From: Tsukamurella paurometabola
Lineage (GTDB): Bacteria; Actinomycetota; Actinomycetes; Mycobacteriales; Mycobacteriaceae
DNA length: 64,000 nt
Reading direction: 5' to 3'
Assembly: GCF_900631615.1 (NCBI RefSeq)
Contig: NZ_LR131273.1
Location: forward strand, 930,001-994,000
The notes under the pieces were generated by a model, which saw only the letters and a list, made by a program, of their open reading frames with translations, was not told where the DNA came from and made no database searches. Made by a program: the position numbers and the translations under genes. Positions within the stretch are counted from its first letter, which is position 1, and every line of letters starts with the position of its first letter. This document shows, piece by piece, positions 30,088 through 41,139 of the stretch.

Positions 30088-30657
30088 CTACGGCGCGACG
30101 AGACGCCGCACCGCGGCGGCGAGGGCGTCGTCGTCCAGCGCCACCTCGACGGCCTCGCTGCCGCCGGCGAGGATGTCGCCGTGGATGAGCGCGAGCACCT
30201 CGAGGAGCAGCGCCGGGGCCGATGTCGCCGCGGTGACCGCACCCGCCTCCTGCGCGGCCTGGATCGCGGCGATCTTCTTCGCGTTGGAGTCCGACGTGAA
30301 CTCCAGCTCCAGCAGCTCCCCCGGGCATTCGAGCGTGTGCCAGAGCACGAGCCGCATCAGCTCGGGGTGGGTGCGGTTGAAGGCGCGCAGCCGCACCGCG
30401 TAGCCGGGCAGGTCCTCGGCGGTGAAGGGCACCGTCTCCAGCAGCTCCGCGACACGGCCCTCGATGACCGCGTCGAACAGCTGCCGCTTGTTGCCGAAGT
30501 AGGCGTAGATCAGCTGCTTGTTGGCCTCGGCGGCCGCAGCGATCCGGTCGACGCGCGCGCCCGCGAGCCCGTGCTCGGCGAACTCGACGGTCGCGGCGTC
30601 GAGCAGGCGGGCGCGGGTCGCGGCGGCGTCCCGCTGCTGCTTAGCCGCGGGCGGCAT
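30088..30657 (-). CDS. TetR family transcriptional regulator
   Basis: 189 residues; helix-turn-helix at about 15-60 ([39 protein letters not shown]) and a TetR_C-like helical domain. Its start overlaps the end of the upstream SDR gene by 17 bp, so the two are cotranscribed and coupled. It most likely represses their shared promoter, which carries two AACTAAC/GTTAGTT palindromes. The ligand is unknown. Confidence 0.87.
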   Translation of the reverse strand: MPPAAKQQRDAAATRARLLDAATVEFAEHGLAGARVDRIAAAAEANKQLIYAYFGNKRQLFDAVIEGRVAELLETVPFTAEDLPGYAVRLRAFNRTHPELMRLVLWHTLECPGELLELEFTSDSNAKKIAAIQAAQEAGAVTAATSAPALLLEVLALIHGDILAGGSEAVEVALDDDALAAAVRRLVAP

Positions 30658-31576
30658 CGCGCGGCAGGTCGGTTCCGGTCACCTCGGCAGCGTAGCGCCA
30701 CAGCTTCGCGGCGACGTCGGCGTCCCGCATCCGCGCGTTCTTCTTCGTCACGCCCGGCGCCCCGACGAGGCCGAACCGCCCCTGCGGGCCGTAGTACTCG
30801 CCGTTACGCGCGTGCGGATCACTCGCCGCGAACAACAACGGCTCGGCGCCCTGCTCGGGCTGCTGCGAGGGCAGGAAGCGGCCCGCGAAGCGCGTGACCA
30901 CGGACTCCCGCTCGCTGCCACCGCCGAGGCTGGCGCCCGCGGTCTGCAGGTTGGTCTGGGTGTAGCCGGGGTGCGCCGCATCGCTGAGCAGGCCCCAACC
31001 GCGCCGGTCGCTCTCCGCCGCGAGGTGGTTCGCGAGCAGGAGGTCGGCGAGTTTCGACTGGGCGTAGGCCCGCGACGGCGAGTACCTCCGCTGCGACTGC
31101 GGATCGTCGAAGTCGATGCGGCCGAAATTCGCCATGCCGGAGCTCATCGTGGTGACGCGCGGCGCCGCGGACTGCAGCAGCACGGGCAGCAGGAGGTTGG
31201 TGAGGGCGAACGGGCCGAGGAAGTTCGAGCCGAACTGCAGCTCGAAACCGTCGGCGGTCTCGAACCGCTCGGGCGGCGTCATCACGCCCGCGTTGTTGAC
31301 GAGCGCGTCGACCGCCACCCCGTCGGCGACGATGCCGTCGGCGAAGGCCCGAACGGACGCCAGGTCCGCGAGGTCGAGGCGCCGGACACTGAGGTCCGCG
31401 CCCGGCACCTGCGCGAGGATCTCCTGCCGCGCGGCTTCGCCCTTCTCGGGGGTGCGGACCGCCATGACGACGGCGGCGCCCGCCGCGGCGAGCCGCTTGG
31501 CCGCCTCCTTGCCCGTTCCGCTGTTCGATCCGGTGACCACGAAGGTCCGTCCCGTCTGATCACTGACCTGGTACAT
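30641..31576 (-). CDS. short-chain dehydrogenase/reductase
   Basis: 311-residue classical [23 protein letters not shown] (TGxxxGxG near residue 17), [11 protein letters not shown], Ser in [10 protein letters not shown], and [10 protein letters not shown] (Tyr-x3-Lys). The insert between these resembles the retinol-dehydrogenase-like WW-oxidoreductase branch. NAD(P)-dependent; substrate unknown. ATG start with AGGGAGAACGAC. First gene of a two-gene operon with its TetR; strong promoter and operators lie upstream. Confidence 0.87.
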   Translation of the reverse strand: MYQVSDQTGRTFVVTGSNSGTGKEAAKRLAAAGAAVVMAVRTPEKGEAARQEILAQVPGADLSVRRLDLADLASVRAFADGIVADGVAVDALVNNAGVMTPPERFETADGFELQFGSNFLGPFALTNLLLPVLLQSAAPRVTTMSSGMANFGRIDFDDPQSQRRYSPSRAYAQSKLADLLLANHLAAESDRRGWGLLSDAAHPGYTQTNLQTAGASLGGGSERESVVTRFAGRFLPSQQPEQGAEPLLFAASDPHARNGEYYGPQGRFGLVGAPGVTKKNARMRDADVAAKLWRYAAEVTGTDLPRDAARG

Positions 31577-31595
31577 GTCGTTCTCCCTTTGCTTG

Positions 31596-31658
31596 CAACT
31601 AACTGGTTAGTTGAAAGATTAGAGCGGACTCGCCCAGCTGTCAACCAACTAGTTAGTT
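31596..31658 (-). promoter_or_regulatory. SDR-tetR promoter with two operators
   Basis: On the minus strand TTGACA (31644-31639), a 17-bp spacer, and TAATCT (31621-31616). Downstream a palindrome CAACTAAC-TG-GTTAGTTG (31596-31613, perfect arms). Upstream AACCAACTAGTTAGTT (31643-31658), one mismatch, overlapping the -35 box and the nei stop. Flanking operators of one sequence family suggest repression by the cotranscribed TetR. Confidence 0.7.
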
Positions 31659-32444
31659 AGACCCGTGCGGCTGGCACCGCGGACACCACCAGATCGCCCG
31701 CTCGGCCTCCCCCGCGCCGCCGAGCGTGCCCGCGACGATGGCCGTCCCGCAGCGCAGGCAGGGCCGTCGTGCGCGGTCGTAGACGAAGGCCCGCATGCCG
31801 TTCCGGTCGACGCCGGTCGTCACCCTGCGCGTCCGCCCGAGGTTGGCGCGCAGGAGCCGCGCGGCACCGTCGGCCCAGGTGAGCGGGTCGCCGCACTCCC
31901 CGACCGGCGTCGCCGGGTGCGCGCCGCGCAGGAAACAGAGCTCGTTCCGGTAGACGTTGCCCACCCCGGCCAGGACGGTCTGGTCCAGGAGCGCCAGCCC
32001 GACGGGGCGGTCCGGTGCGGCCGCGAGGTTCGCCGCGGCGCGGTCGGCGTCCCAGTCGGGTCCGAGCGGGTCGGGGCCCAGGTGGGCGAGGGCACCGTCG
32101 GCCTCGGCGGGCGAGAGGATCTCGAGCGTCCCGAGCGAGAACCCGACGACCTGCGCGCCGTCGACGGCGAGCACCGCGCGGGCCGTGTGGGCGGGGCGGC
32201 GCCAGCGCTCGCCGGGCCGGTAGGCGTGCCACTCGCCCTCCATCTTCAGATGGCTGTGGATCACGGCCTCCCCGGCCGCCATCAGCAGGTGCTTCCCGCG
32301 CGCGGTCACCGTGTCGACGGTGCGGCCCGTCAGGTCGACGGTGGCGTACCGCGGCACCCGGATGCCGCAGGCGGTCAGCACCTTTCCCGCGAGCACCGGC
32401 CGCAGCCGCGCCGCCAGGTTGTGGACGGTGTCCCCCTCGGGCAC
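31653..32444 (-). CDS. nei: endonuclease VIII-like DNA glycosylase (Nei2)
   Basis: 263 residues. N-terminal PEGDTVHNLA with the catalytic Pro2 and Glu3 after Met removal, H2TH domain (DQTVLAGVGNVYRNEL), and a zinc finger Cys-x2-Cys ... Cys-x2-Cys (CLRCG, WWCPRC) at the C-terminus. It excises oxidised pyrimidines. The start is GTG at 32442-32444, 3 bp after the upstream hydrolase stop, so the two form an operon. Confidence 0.88.
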   Translation of the reverse strand: MPEGDTVHNLAARLRPVLAGKVLTACGIRVPRYATVDLTGRTVDTVTARGKHLLMAAGEAVIHSHLKMEGEWHAYRPGERWRRPAHTARAVLAVDGAQVVGFSLGTLEILSPAEADGALAHLGPDPLGPDWDADRAAANLAAAPDRPVGLALLDQTVLAGVGNVYRNELCFLRGAHPATPVGECGDPLTWADGAARLLRANLGRTRRVTTGVDRNGMRAFVYDRARRPCLRCGTAIVAGTLGGAGEAERAIWWCPRCQPHGSN

Positions 32445-32447
32445 CGG

Positions 32448-33218
32448 TCAGTCCAGACCGGAGAGGAAGGCCTCGACGGCGCCGCGGTACACACCGGGGG
32501 CGTCGTCGTGGACGAGGTGGCCGGCACCGTCGACCTTGAGGTACCGCAGGTCGGGGCCGGCGTAGGAGCCGACCATGCGCTCCCCCACCCCGGGCGGCAC
32601 GACCGTGAACTCCGCCTCGATGAGCAGGGTGGGTGCCTGCACGGCCCGCCACTGCGGCCAGTGATCGCGCGGGCCCCAGTGGTCGGCGATGGCGCGGAAG
32701 ACGTCGAGCTCGCCGTGCAGCGCACCGTCGTCGAAGGCCTCGTAGAAGTAGCGCCCGGCGACCGGCCCGAACAGCGCCTCGCACTCGGCCTGCGAGGCGA
32801 ACCGCTCGGGCCAGCTCGCGAACCACGGCGCCCAGGTGTCGGTCGACTGGCCGGTGAACTCGGGCGACATGTCCTCGACCACCAACGCCCGCACCAGCTC
32901 GGGGTACTCGGCGGCGGTGCACCAGGCGTGCAGGCCGCCCATGGAATGACCGATCAGCGTCGCGGGGCCCTGGTCGATGCAGGTGAGGATCTCGGCGACG
33001 TCGGCCACGAAGCGCTCGGTGGTGATGTCGTCGGGCGGCACGGGAAAGCCCGGGCCGCGGTGGAATTCGGCGTCGAAGGTGAAGACGCGACCGTACCGGC
33101 GCAGCCACGGGATCTGCCGGCGCCAGGTGCGGCCGCGGCCCATGAGGCCGTGCAGCAGCACGATCGGGCCCGCGCCCTCGCGGCCACCCCAATCTCTCAG
33201 GCCCACACACTCATCCAC
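32448..33218 (-). CDS. alpha/beta-fold hydrolase (Rv3591c-like)
   Basis: 256 residues: oxyanion HGLMGRGRTW, TFDAEFHRGPG, nucleophile GHSMGG (G-x-S-x-G), and late His in GAGHLVHDD; the acid is probably in LIEAEFTVV. Position next to mhuD matches M. tuberculosis Rv3591c, a possible hydrolase. I chose the GTG at 33216-33218; a TTG three codons earlier is possible. The substrate is unknown. Cotranscribed with nei. Confidence 0.8.
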   Translation of the reverse strand: MDECVGLRDWGGREGAGPIVLLHGLMGRGRTWRRQIPWLRRYGRVFTFDAEFHRGPGFPVPPDDITTERFVADVAEILTCIDQGPATLIGHSMGGLHAWCTAAEYPELVRALVVEDMSPEFTGQSTDTWAPWFASWPERFASQAECEALFGPVAGRYFYEAFDDGALHGELDVFRAIADHWGPRDHWPQWRAVQAPTLLIEAEFTVVPPGVGERMVGSYAGPDLRYLKVDGAGHLVHDDAPGVYRGAVEAFLSGLD

Positions 33219-33259
33219 GCCGCCCAACCTACCGGTTCGGGCGGCGGTATCGTCGGGTC

Positions 33260-33595
33260 ATGTCGGTAGTGAAGATCAACGCCATCCACGTCCCCGAGGG
33301 CGCGGGCCCGGAGCTCGAGAAGCGGTTCGCGAACCGCGCGCACGCCGTGGAGAACTCCCCCGGCTTCCTCGGCTTCCAGCTGCTGCGCCCGGTCAAGGGC
33401 GACGACCGCTACTTCGTGGTCACGCAGTGGGAGTCCGAGGAGGACTTCGCCGCCTGGCGCGACGGGCCGGCCCGGCAGGCGCACGCCGGCGAGCGCAGCC
33501 CCGACGGTGGCGAGGGCCGCAAGCCCGTCGCCTCCGGCGCCGACCTGCTGGAGTTCGAGGTCGTCCTCGACGTCGCGGGCAGGGCCGCGCAGTAG
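33260..33595 (+). CDS. mhuD: heme-degrading monooxygenase MhuD
   Basis: 111 residues, ferredoxin-like dimeric alpha/beta barrel of the ABM family. The three residues known to be needed for MhuD are at the same positions: Asn7, Trp66 and His75 (axial heme ligand, in QAHAGER). Sequence blocks VVKINAIHVPEGAGPELEKR (3-22) and ENSPGFLGFQLLRPVKG are near-identical to mycobacterial MhuD as I recall it. Opens heme to mycobilin isomers without CO release, freeing iron. A short insertion (PDGGEGRK) precedes the C-terminal strand. Confidence 0.92.
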   Translation: MSVVKINAIHVPEGAGPELEKRFANRAHAVENSPGFLGFQLLRPVKGDDRYFVVTQWESEEDFAAWRDGPARQAHAGERSPDGGEGRKPVASGADLLEFEVVLDVAGRAAQ

Positions 33596-33597
33596 CC

Positions 33598-33750
33598 GGA
33601 TCGCAGGAGATCGCGTCGCGGCGCCGGAACCTCCCGGCGCCGCCGCCCGTCGTGTGCGCGGACCTGGCTGCGCCGGAGTACACCCGGCACCTCGCGCGGC
33701 GGGTGAGCACCCTCGTCTTCGCCGACCTGCGGTACGCCTACGGCCAGTAG
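33598..33750 (+). pseudogene. possible remnant of an SRPBCC-type gene
   Basis: An open frame without a start codon reads IASRRRNLPAPPPVVCADLA, then a Leu/Arg stretch ending ADLRYAYGQ and a stop. The first part resembles the N-terminus and the last part the C-terminus of actinobacterial SRPBCC proteins, with the middle missing. It follows mhuD by 2 bp. Could also be chance coding-like sequence. Confidence 0.3.
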
Positions 33751-33765
33751 GGGGCGTGCAGCTCC

Positions 33766-33820
33766 GTGCGTTGCTCCGCGGAGCCATGCGCGTGACGCAT
33801 GGCTTCGCGCACCAACGCAC
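33766..33820 (-). terminator. long hairpin downstream of the flavin reductase gene
   Basis: Outer arms GTGCGTTG (33766-33773) and CAACGCAC (33813-33820); inner arms GCCATGCG (33783-33790) and CGCATGGC (33796-33803) around CGTGA. It begins 33 nt after the flavin reductase stop on the minus strand. No T tract. It shares its core with the hairpin after ispF. Confidence 0.5.
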
Positions 33821-33853
33821 ACCCCTCTGTCCGCACCGGCGGACGCGTGCGCG

Positions 33854-34405
33854 TCAGAGCCAGGCGCCCGAGTCCCAGGTGAGGAACGACTCCAGGCTGG
33901 CCGCGGGGTGCTGCTGCGGATGGTTGGTCGAGAGGTAGGCACCGCGGTAGAACAGCAGCGGCCGCGCATCGTCGACGTCCCCCAGGTGGTGCACCCGGCC
34001 GATCGCGATGTGGTGGTCGCCGCCGTCGAGCACGGATTCGAGGGTGCAGTCGATCCACGTCAGCGAGCCGTCGATCGTCGGATTGCCGAGCGGCGACGGC
34101 GTCCACCGGAGCCCGTCGAACTTGTCGTCCACCGACCGCCCGAACGCGGCGCTCACCGACTCCTGCTCCTGCCCCAGCACCGACACCGCGAACGTCCCGG
34201 ACGCCTCGATGTGCTTCCACGTCCGCGACGTCTTCATCGGGCAGAACAGCACGAGCGGCGGATCCAGTGACAGCGCGGCGAAGGACTGGCAGGCGAAGCC
34301 GACCGGCTTCTCCTCGGCGTTCGACGTCGCGATGATCGTGACGCCGGTGCAGAACTGCCCCATCACATGTCGGAACGTGCGCTGGTCGAATCCGGCCTCG
34401 GTCAT
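33854..34405 (-). CDS. flavin reductase, HsaB-like
   Basis: 183 residues of the FMN-binding split-barrel flavin reductase family. FRHVMGQFCTGVTIIA, PVGFACQSFAALSLDPPLVL in segments and DGSLTWIDCTLESVLDGGDH closely match HsaB, the reductase partner of the sterol-ring monooxygenase HsaA. It would supply reduced flavin to a two-component monooxygenase; no hsaA is nearby. ATG start. Monocistronic; a strong hairpin follows. Other two-component partners are possible. Confidence 0.8.
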   Translation of the reverse strand: MTEAGFDQRTFRHVMGQFCTGVTIIATSNAEEKPVGFACQSFAALSLDPPLVLFCPMKTSRTWKHIEASGTFAVSVLGQEQESVSAAFGRSVDDKFDGLRWTPSPLGNPTIDGSLTWIDCTLESVLDGGDHHIAIGRVHHLGDVDDARPLLFYRGAYLSTNHPQQHPAASLESFLTWDSGAWL

Positions 34406-34532
34406 GCTGCCAACCTACTCCCGCCGGTTCCGACGGTGCGCGCCCGTCCACCGCCCGGCACGCCCTCCGGCCGGGTCCACCGAGCCTGCGCACGGTTGAC
34501 GCCCCGCGCCACCGATCCGCTCGGCGTGATCC

Positions 34533-35381
34533 TTACCCCTCCCGGCAGCCGAGGACGATCGCGCGTGCCACGGGCGTCAGCTCGCCGTCCGCGGCGTCGA
34601 GGTCCGCAGGGCCGCCGAGCAGGGCCGGCTGCGCCAGGAAGCGCGCGCCGCGGCCTGGCCCCGGCAGCAGCGCCTGCGAGGCGTGCACGAGGAACGGGTG
34701 GCACAGGTACACGTCGCCGGCGGCACCGGTCGCGAACACCTCCGGGAGGCCCTCCGTGGCGGCGTACTCCGTCGTGAGTGCGCCCATCTCCGCGCCCTCC
34801 TCGCCGTACGGGCGCAGCATCGCGGCCATCGCGCGGTGCGAGCCCACGCGCAGCCGCGTCGGAGCGTCGTCGTCGCCGACATCGGAGAACAGGTACAGCA
34901 TGAGCAGCGCGCGGCCCGTGCTGCGCACGTTGACCCGCCAGTGCAGGAACGCCTCCGGCTGGTCCCCGGGGAAGCTGGCGTCCACGTGCCAGCCGTCGTC
35001 GCCGGGCCCGTCCGCGCACGGGAAACGCACCGGGAACGTGCCCAGAGAGACCCGCGGCACCCACCGCCCGACACCGGCCAGACGGTCCGCCGCGGCCGCG
35101 ACGAGCGGCGACGACGCGGCCTCCCGGAACGGCTCCTCGCCGTGCTCGCCCAGGCGGATCACCGGCCGATCCCAGGTCGACGGGTCGTCCCGGTCGATGC
35201 CCGACGCCGCCATCTCCGCCCACAGAACGTCCCGCGCGGCCGCCGCCGTGGCGGCGCTGAAGGCCCCGCGGACGGCGACGTAGCCGTCGCGGACGAAGTC
35301 CTCCACCTGCTCGTCGGTCAGCACCTCCCGAGCCTCGCAGACCACCGGCAGAGTGCGCCAGCGGTTTCCGCGGGCCGGCAT
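34533..35381 (-). CDS. phytanoyl-CoA dioxygenase (PhyH) family protein
   Basis: 282 residues of the Fe(II)/2-oxoglutarate PhyH family: EVLTDEQVEDFVRDGYVAVR, metal site His-x-Asp in DGWHVDASFPGD, and distal His in LCHPFLVHAS. The substrate is unknown. The ATG at 35379-35381 forms TGATG with the upstream membrane-protein stop, arguing for coupling. The GTG at 35322-35324 gives the usual family start and has CGAGGCTCGGGAG before it, so a shorter protein (263 residues) is equally possible. Confidence 0.78.
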   Translation of the reverse strand: MPARGNRWRTLPVVCEAREVLTDEQVEDFVRDGYVAVRGAFSAATAAAARDVLWAEMAASGIDRDDPSTWDRPVIRLGEHGEEPFREAASSPLVAAAADRLAGVGRWVPRVSLGTFPVRFPCADGPGDDGWHVDASFPGDQPEAFLHWRVNVRSTGRALLMLYLFSDVGDDDAPTRLRVGSHRAMAAMLRPYGEEGAEMGALTTEYAATEGLPEVFATGAAGDVYLCHPFLVHASQALLPGPGRGARFLAQPALLGGPADLDAADGELTPVARAIVLGCREG

Positions 35382-35950
35382 CACCCGCCGGACGTACCCG
35401 CGGGTGCCGCTGCGGGGCTCGTCAGCCCCGGCGCTGGAAAGACCTCGCACAGCACGGCACCGAGCAGCGCCGCCGCCATCGACACCGCGACCGCCCGGTC
35501 GTGGACCACCGCGAACGGGACCGAACTCGTCGCGACACCGGCGATCAGCGGAATCGCCGCCCAGCACGCGGCCCTCCCCACCGGATCGGTGCCGAGACAC
35601 CAGATGAGGGTGGCGAGCGACATCAGGCACGCCATCCCGATCCCGAGCGCGGCGTCGCGCCATCCCCAGTGGGCGTGCTCGGCCCCACGGTCCGGCCCCA
35701 GCGTGACCGCCACCAGGATCACGATCGGGATCAGCGCCGATCCGACCCCGTAGCAGGCGACGAGCGGCACCAGGCGCGGCGGGCGGCGGCAGTGCAGCAC
35801 CGTCGCGGCGACGAACAGGACCACGCCCACGAGGAACAGGGAGCCGCCGACGTCGTCCTCGTCGATCACGATGCCCATCGTTCCCACGACGGTCAACGCC
35901 GCGAGCCCCAGTAACACCCGGGACACCCATCGCCGCACCGGCCAGCGCAC
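35381..35950 (-). CDS. hypothetical membrane protein
   Basis: 189 residues with about five hydrophobic segments (VLLGLAALTVVGTMGIVI, SLFLVGVVLFVAATVL, LIPIVILVAVTLG, ALGIGMACLMSLATLIW, CWAAIPLIAGVA, AVSMAAALLGAVL). The tail is Ala/Pro/Gly. No family recognised. GTG start; the stop overlaps the dioxygenase start by one base. Downstream of the kinase gene on the same strand, 86 bp apart. Confidence 0.6.
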   Translation of the reverse strand: MRWPVRRWVSRVLLGLAALTVVGTMGIVIDEDDVGGSLFLVGVVLFVAATVLHCRRPPRLVPLVACYGVGSALIPIVILVAVTLGPDRGAEHAHWGWRDAALGIGMACLMSLATLIWCLGTDPVGRAACWAAIPLIAGVATSSVPFAVVHDRAVAVSMAAALLGAVLCEVFPAPGLTSPAAAPAGTSGG

Positions 35951-36036
35951 CGCCCACCCCCATCCGCAACATGAGATTCCGATGCGATGCTATTGCACAG
36001 CTCCAGCCGTGCCTGCGGGGAGCACGGCTTCCGCCG

Positions 36037-37653
36037 TCACCTCCCGACGGGGCCTGACGGTGCCGGAAAACGATCGGGGGATTCCCGCGCCTCGGCGACC
36101 CGCGCCGCCAGGACCGTGATCAGGACCGCCACCGGCACGCTGATACCCACCACTGCGGAACCTATGATCATTCCGCCTCGTCCGACCGACGTGATGACGA
36201 GCCCGACGAGGGCCGGAGTGGCGACGAGCGCGACCAACGGCAGTGCGAAGAGCAGCTTCTGTCGAGCGGACCCCACCAACCACGCCGCGGACATGAATCC
36301 GGGCTGGCAGGCATTGGACAACATCATCGCCATGAGTCCGGGGAGGAACCCTGACGTCACCTCGAACACCACGGCGGTGATGCCGATCGGCACCATGAAA
36401 CTGGCCACCCACACGCACACGACTCCCACGGTTCGAGCTCGGCGACCGAACCGGACGTTCAGGAGCGTCGCCACGAAATACGCACCGCTCGCGATGTACG
36501 AGATCGCCAACGCCACGCCGGAGGACACCTCCGTGATCGACAGGAGCGCCGCCAGGAGGAGCAGGGGCGCGGACGCGAGAGCGATACGGAGCGCCCACCG
36601 TCGACGTGTCGCCTCGCCGCGCGTCGGTCCGGCCGGCCCGCCCGGGGGCACACCGTTCGTCGGGTACGGATGCGGCGGCGCGGGGATGAACCGTCCCGTG
36701 ATCGGCGCCGGGTGCATCCCCGTGACCGGCCGCGTCGCGACGAACGTCGGTGCCAGCGGCGCGCGGACCGGCGCGGGTGCCACGGCGGTGTGCGCGGGCA
36801 CCGAGACTCCGGCGGCCCGCGCGTCCGGCCGCTCGGACAGCGCGGCGGCGAGCGCGGAGGCGAAGGCGACGCAGGACGGGTACCGGTCCGCGGGTGATTT
36901 CGCGAGCGCGCGCTGCAGGACGCCGTCGACTCCGGGATGCAGATCGGGACGCGTGGTCCGCACGCTCGGCACGGGGCGGGTCACGTGGGCGATGATCACG
37001 GCTCCGACGTTGCTGCTCGCGAAGGGCGGGTTCCCGGCGAGCAGGTCGAACGCCGTCACCGCCAGGGAGTACTGATCCGATCGCGGATCGACGGGGTGCC
37101 CTTGGGCCTGCTCCGGCGACATGTACTGCGCCGTGCCGATCATCAGCCCGGTACTGGTCAGCCGCCCGCCGGCCTCCTGCATCCGGACGATGCCGAAATC
37201 GGTGAGCACGACCCGACGATCCGTCCCGACGAGGATGTTCGCCGGCTTGACGTCGCGGTGTACCAGTCCGCGGGCACCCGCGTAGTCGAGGGCCTCGGCG
37301 ACCGGGCCGATGATCGCGGCCACGTCGCGAGCGGGCATACCCGCCGGGCCTGCGGCGCTCCGCGCATCGAATCCCTCGATCAGTTCCAGAGCGATCCACA
37401 GCCGGCCGTCGAACTCGCCGCGATCGTGCACCGTGACGATCCCGCGGTGGCGCAGGCCGGCGACCACATCGGCTTCCTGCTCGAAGCGGCGCCGGAACTG
37501 CGCGTCGGCGGACAGATCCGACGACAGGATCTTGAGCGCGTCGCTGCGCGGCAACCGCGGATGCCGCGCGACGTACACCTCCCCCATTCCCCCGGTGCCG
37601 AGCAACCGCTCGATCACGTACCCCGCGAACACGGACCCAGGCAGCAACGCCAC
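36037..37653 (-). CDS. serine/threonine protein kinase with polytopic membrane C-terminus
   Basis: 538 residues. A complete Hanks kinase domain (about 10-275): Gly loop GTGGMGEV at 19-26, Lys41, HRDVKPANI (132-140), DFG at 152-154, TAQYMSPEQAQG. A Pro/Ala-rich linker (about 285-350) precedes six or so hydrophobic segments (from about 355 to 515) and a short basic tail. Typical mycobacterial Pkns have one membrane pass and an extracellular sensor, so a multi-pass domain is unusual. GTG start with GAGGGGGAGTC. It may sense a membrane or small-molecule signal. No phosphatase or FHA gene adjacent. Confidence 0.85.
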   Translation of the reverse strand: MALLPGSVFAGYVIERLLGTGGMGEVYVARHPRLPRSDALKILSSDLSADAQFRRRFEQEADVVAGLRHRGIVTVHDRGEFDGRLWIALELIEGFDARSAAGPAGMPARDVAAIIGPVAEALDYAGARGLVHRDVKPANILVGTDRRVVLTDFGIVRMQEAGGRLTSTGLMIGTAQYMSPEQAQGHPVDPRSDQYSLAVTAFDLLAGNPPFASSNVGAVIIAHVTRPVPSVRTTRPDLHPGVDGVLQRALAKSPADRYPSCVAFASALAAALSERPDARAAGVSVPAHTAVAPAPVRAPLAPTFVATRPVTGMHPAPITGRFIPAPPHPYPTNGVPPGGPAGPTRGEATRRRWALRIALASAPLLLLAALLSITEVSSGVALAISYIASGAYFVATLLNVRFGRRARTVGVVCVWVASFMVPIGITAVVFEVTSGFLPGLMAMMLSNACQPGFMSAAWLVGSARQKLLFALPLVALVATPALVGLVITSVGRGGMIIGSAVVGISVPVAVLITVLAARVAEARESPDRFPAPSGPVGR

Positions 37654-37689
37654 GACTCCCCCTCGTGTCGATTGCGTCGATGCTATGCC

Positions 37690-37722
37690 AAAGGGCCGCC
37701 ATCCGCGGACGGATGACGGCCC
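37690..37722 (-). terminator. clpC intrinsic terminator
   Basis: 13-bp stem with one mismatch (37693-37705 with 37710-37722), loop of four, and TTTGG directly after it on the minus strand. Begins 22 nt after the clpC stop. Confidence 0.75.
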
Positions 37723-37743
37723 CTCGGCTGCTACGGGCGGTGA

Positions 37744-40326
<2,583 letters not shown>

Positions 40327-40571
40327 GGCCATTTTCCTCACATCCCGGTTACTTCGGGGACCGGCCTGGGCCGGGCCCGCAGATAGCCGTCTGCAATCAA
40401 CGTCTTCTCACTGTAGTTCGGACCGGTCAGCGGTGGTGTCGGCAGTGCCCCGCAGTCGGGGCCCGAGGGCACCGTCGCCGCCGCTGACTGTCCTGATACA
40501 CCAGGTCAAACGCGCCCTCGACGGGATTTGATCCCCGTTCCGCCGTGAGCGAAACGGTCCCGGATACGACT

Positions 40572-40597
40572 CACCCCGGCGCATCGGCGCCGGGGTG
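40572..40597 (-). terminator. lsr2 terminator
   Basis: CACCCCGGCGC, ATCG, GCGCCGGGGTG: perfect 11-bp stem 16 nt after the lsr2 stop on the minus strand. No T tract. The 245 bp between this and clpC hold the clpC promoter region, in which I could not place a convincing -35/-10 pair. Confidence 0.65.
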
Positions 40598-40612
40598 GGG
40601 GCTTGCGATTCG

Positions 40613-40957
40613 TCAGTTCGCCGCGTTGTACGCGTCGATCACGTCCTGGCTGATCCGACCGCGGTCGTTGACCTTCATGCCGGACTTGCGGGCCCAGTCG
40701 CGGATCGCCGCGCTCTGCGAGCGGTCGATCGGCGTGCGGCCGCGCGGGGCGGCGAGGGAGCGGGTGCCGCGCTTACGGCCACCGGCCCGGCGCGCGTTCG
40801 CGACCCATTCCTCCAGCGAGCCGCGCAGCTTCGCGGCGTTCTTGGAGGACAGATCGATCTCGTACGTGACGCCGTCCAGTCCGAATTCCACGGTCTCGTC
40901 AGCGGTCTGCGTATCGTCCACGTCGTCGACCAGCGTAACGGTGACCTTGCGCGCCAT
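40613..40957 (-). CDS. lsr2: nucleoid-associated protein Lsr2
   Basis: 114 residues. N-terminal dimerisation domain ([29 protein letters not shown]) and C-terminal DNA-binding domain ([20 protein letters not shown]) with the Arg-Gly-Arg AT-hook-like element in DRGRIS. H-NS-like xenogeneic silencer that binds A/T-rich minor grooves. ATG with GAAGGGG nine bases upstream. The upstream region is A/T-rich, suiting autoregulation. Synteny Rv3597c. Confidence 0.95.
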   Translation of the reverse strand: MARKVTVTLVDDVDDTQTADETVEFGLDGVTYEIDLSSKNAAKLRGSLEEWVANARRAGGRKRGTRSLAAPRGRTPIDRSQSAAIRDWARKSGMKVNDRGRISQDVIDAYNAAN

Positions 40958-41007
40958 AGTATTGGCCCCTTCTCGAGTAATGGTTCCATTGCGTCGTTCA
41001 AATCGAG

Positions 41008-41013
41008 TGTATA
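41008..41013 (-). promoter_or_regulatory. probable lsr2 -10 box
   Basis: TATACA on the minus strand, within the palindrome GTGTATACAC, about 50 bp before the lsr2 start. The surrounding 100 bp are much more A/T-rich than average and contain TTCGATTCGAA-like symmetry. No clear -35. Confidence 0.4.
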
Positions 41014-41054
41014 CACAGCATTGACATTGATTCGATTCGAAACGGCGGAATCGA

Positions 41055-41079
41055 GTCGCGATCGGGTAACGATCGCGAC
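41055..41079 (-). terminator. hairpin after lysS
   Basis: GTCGCGATCG, GGTAA, CGATCGCGAC: perfect 10-bp stem 61-85 nt downstream of the lysS stop and upstream of the lsr2 promoter on the same strand. Probably separates the two transcripts. Confidence 0.55.
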
Positions 41080-41139
41080 CGAGAAGTGGCCGTATTCCGG
41101 CGAATCGCACGCAATGGCGAGCAATTCACCGGACAGCTA

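Noticed and set aside
40990-41010. GTTCAAATC, another T-loop-like sequence
   Set aside because: No paired stem; part of the A/T-rich lsr2 promoter region.
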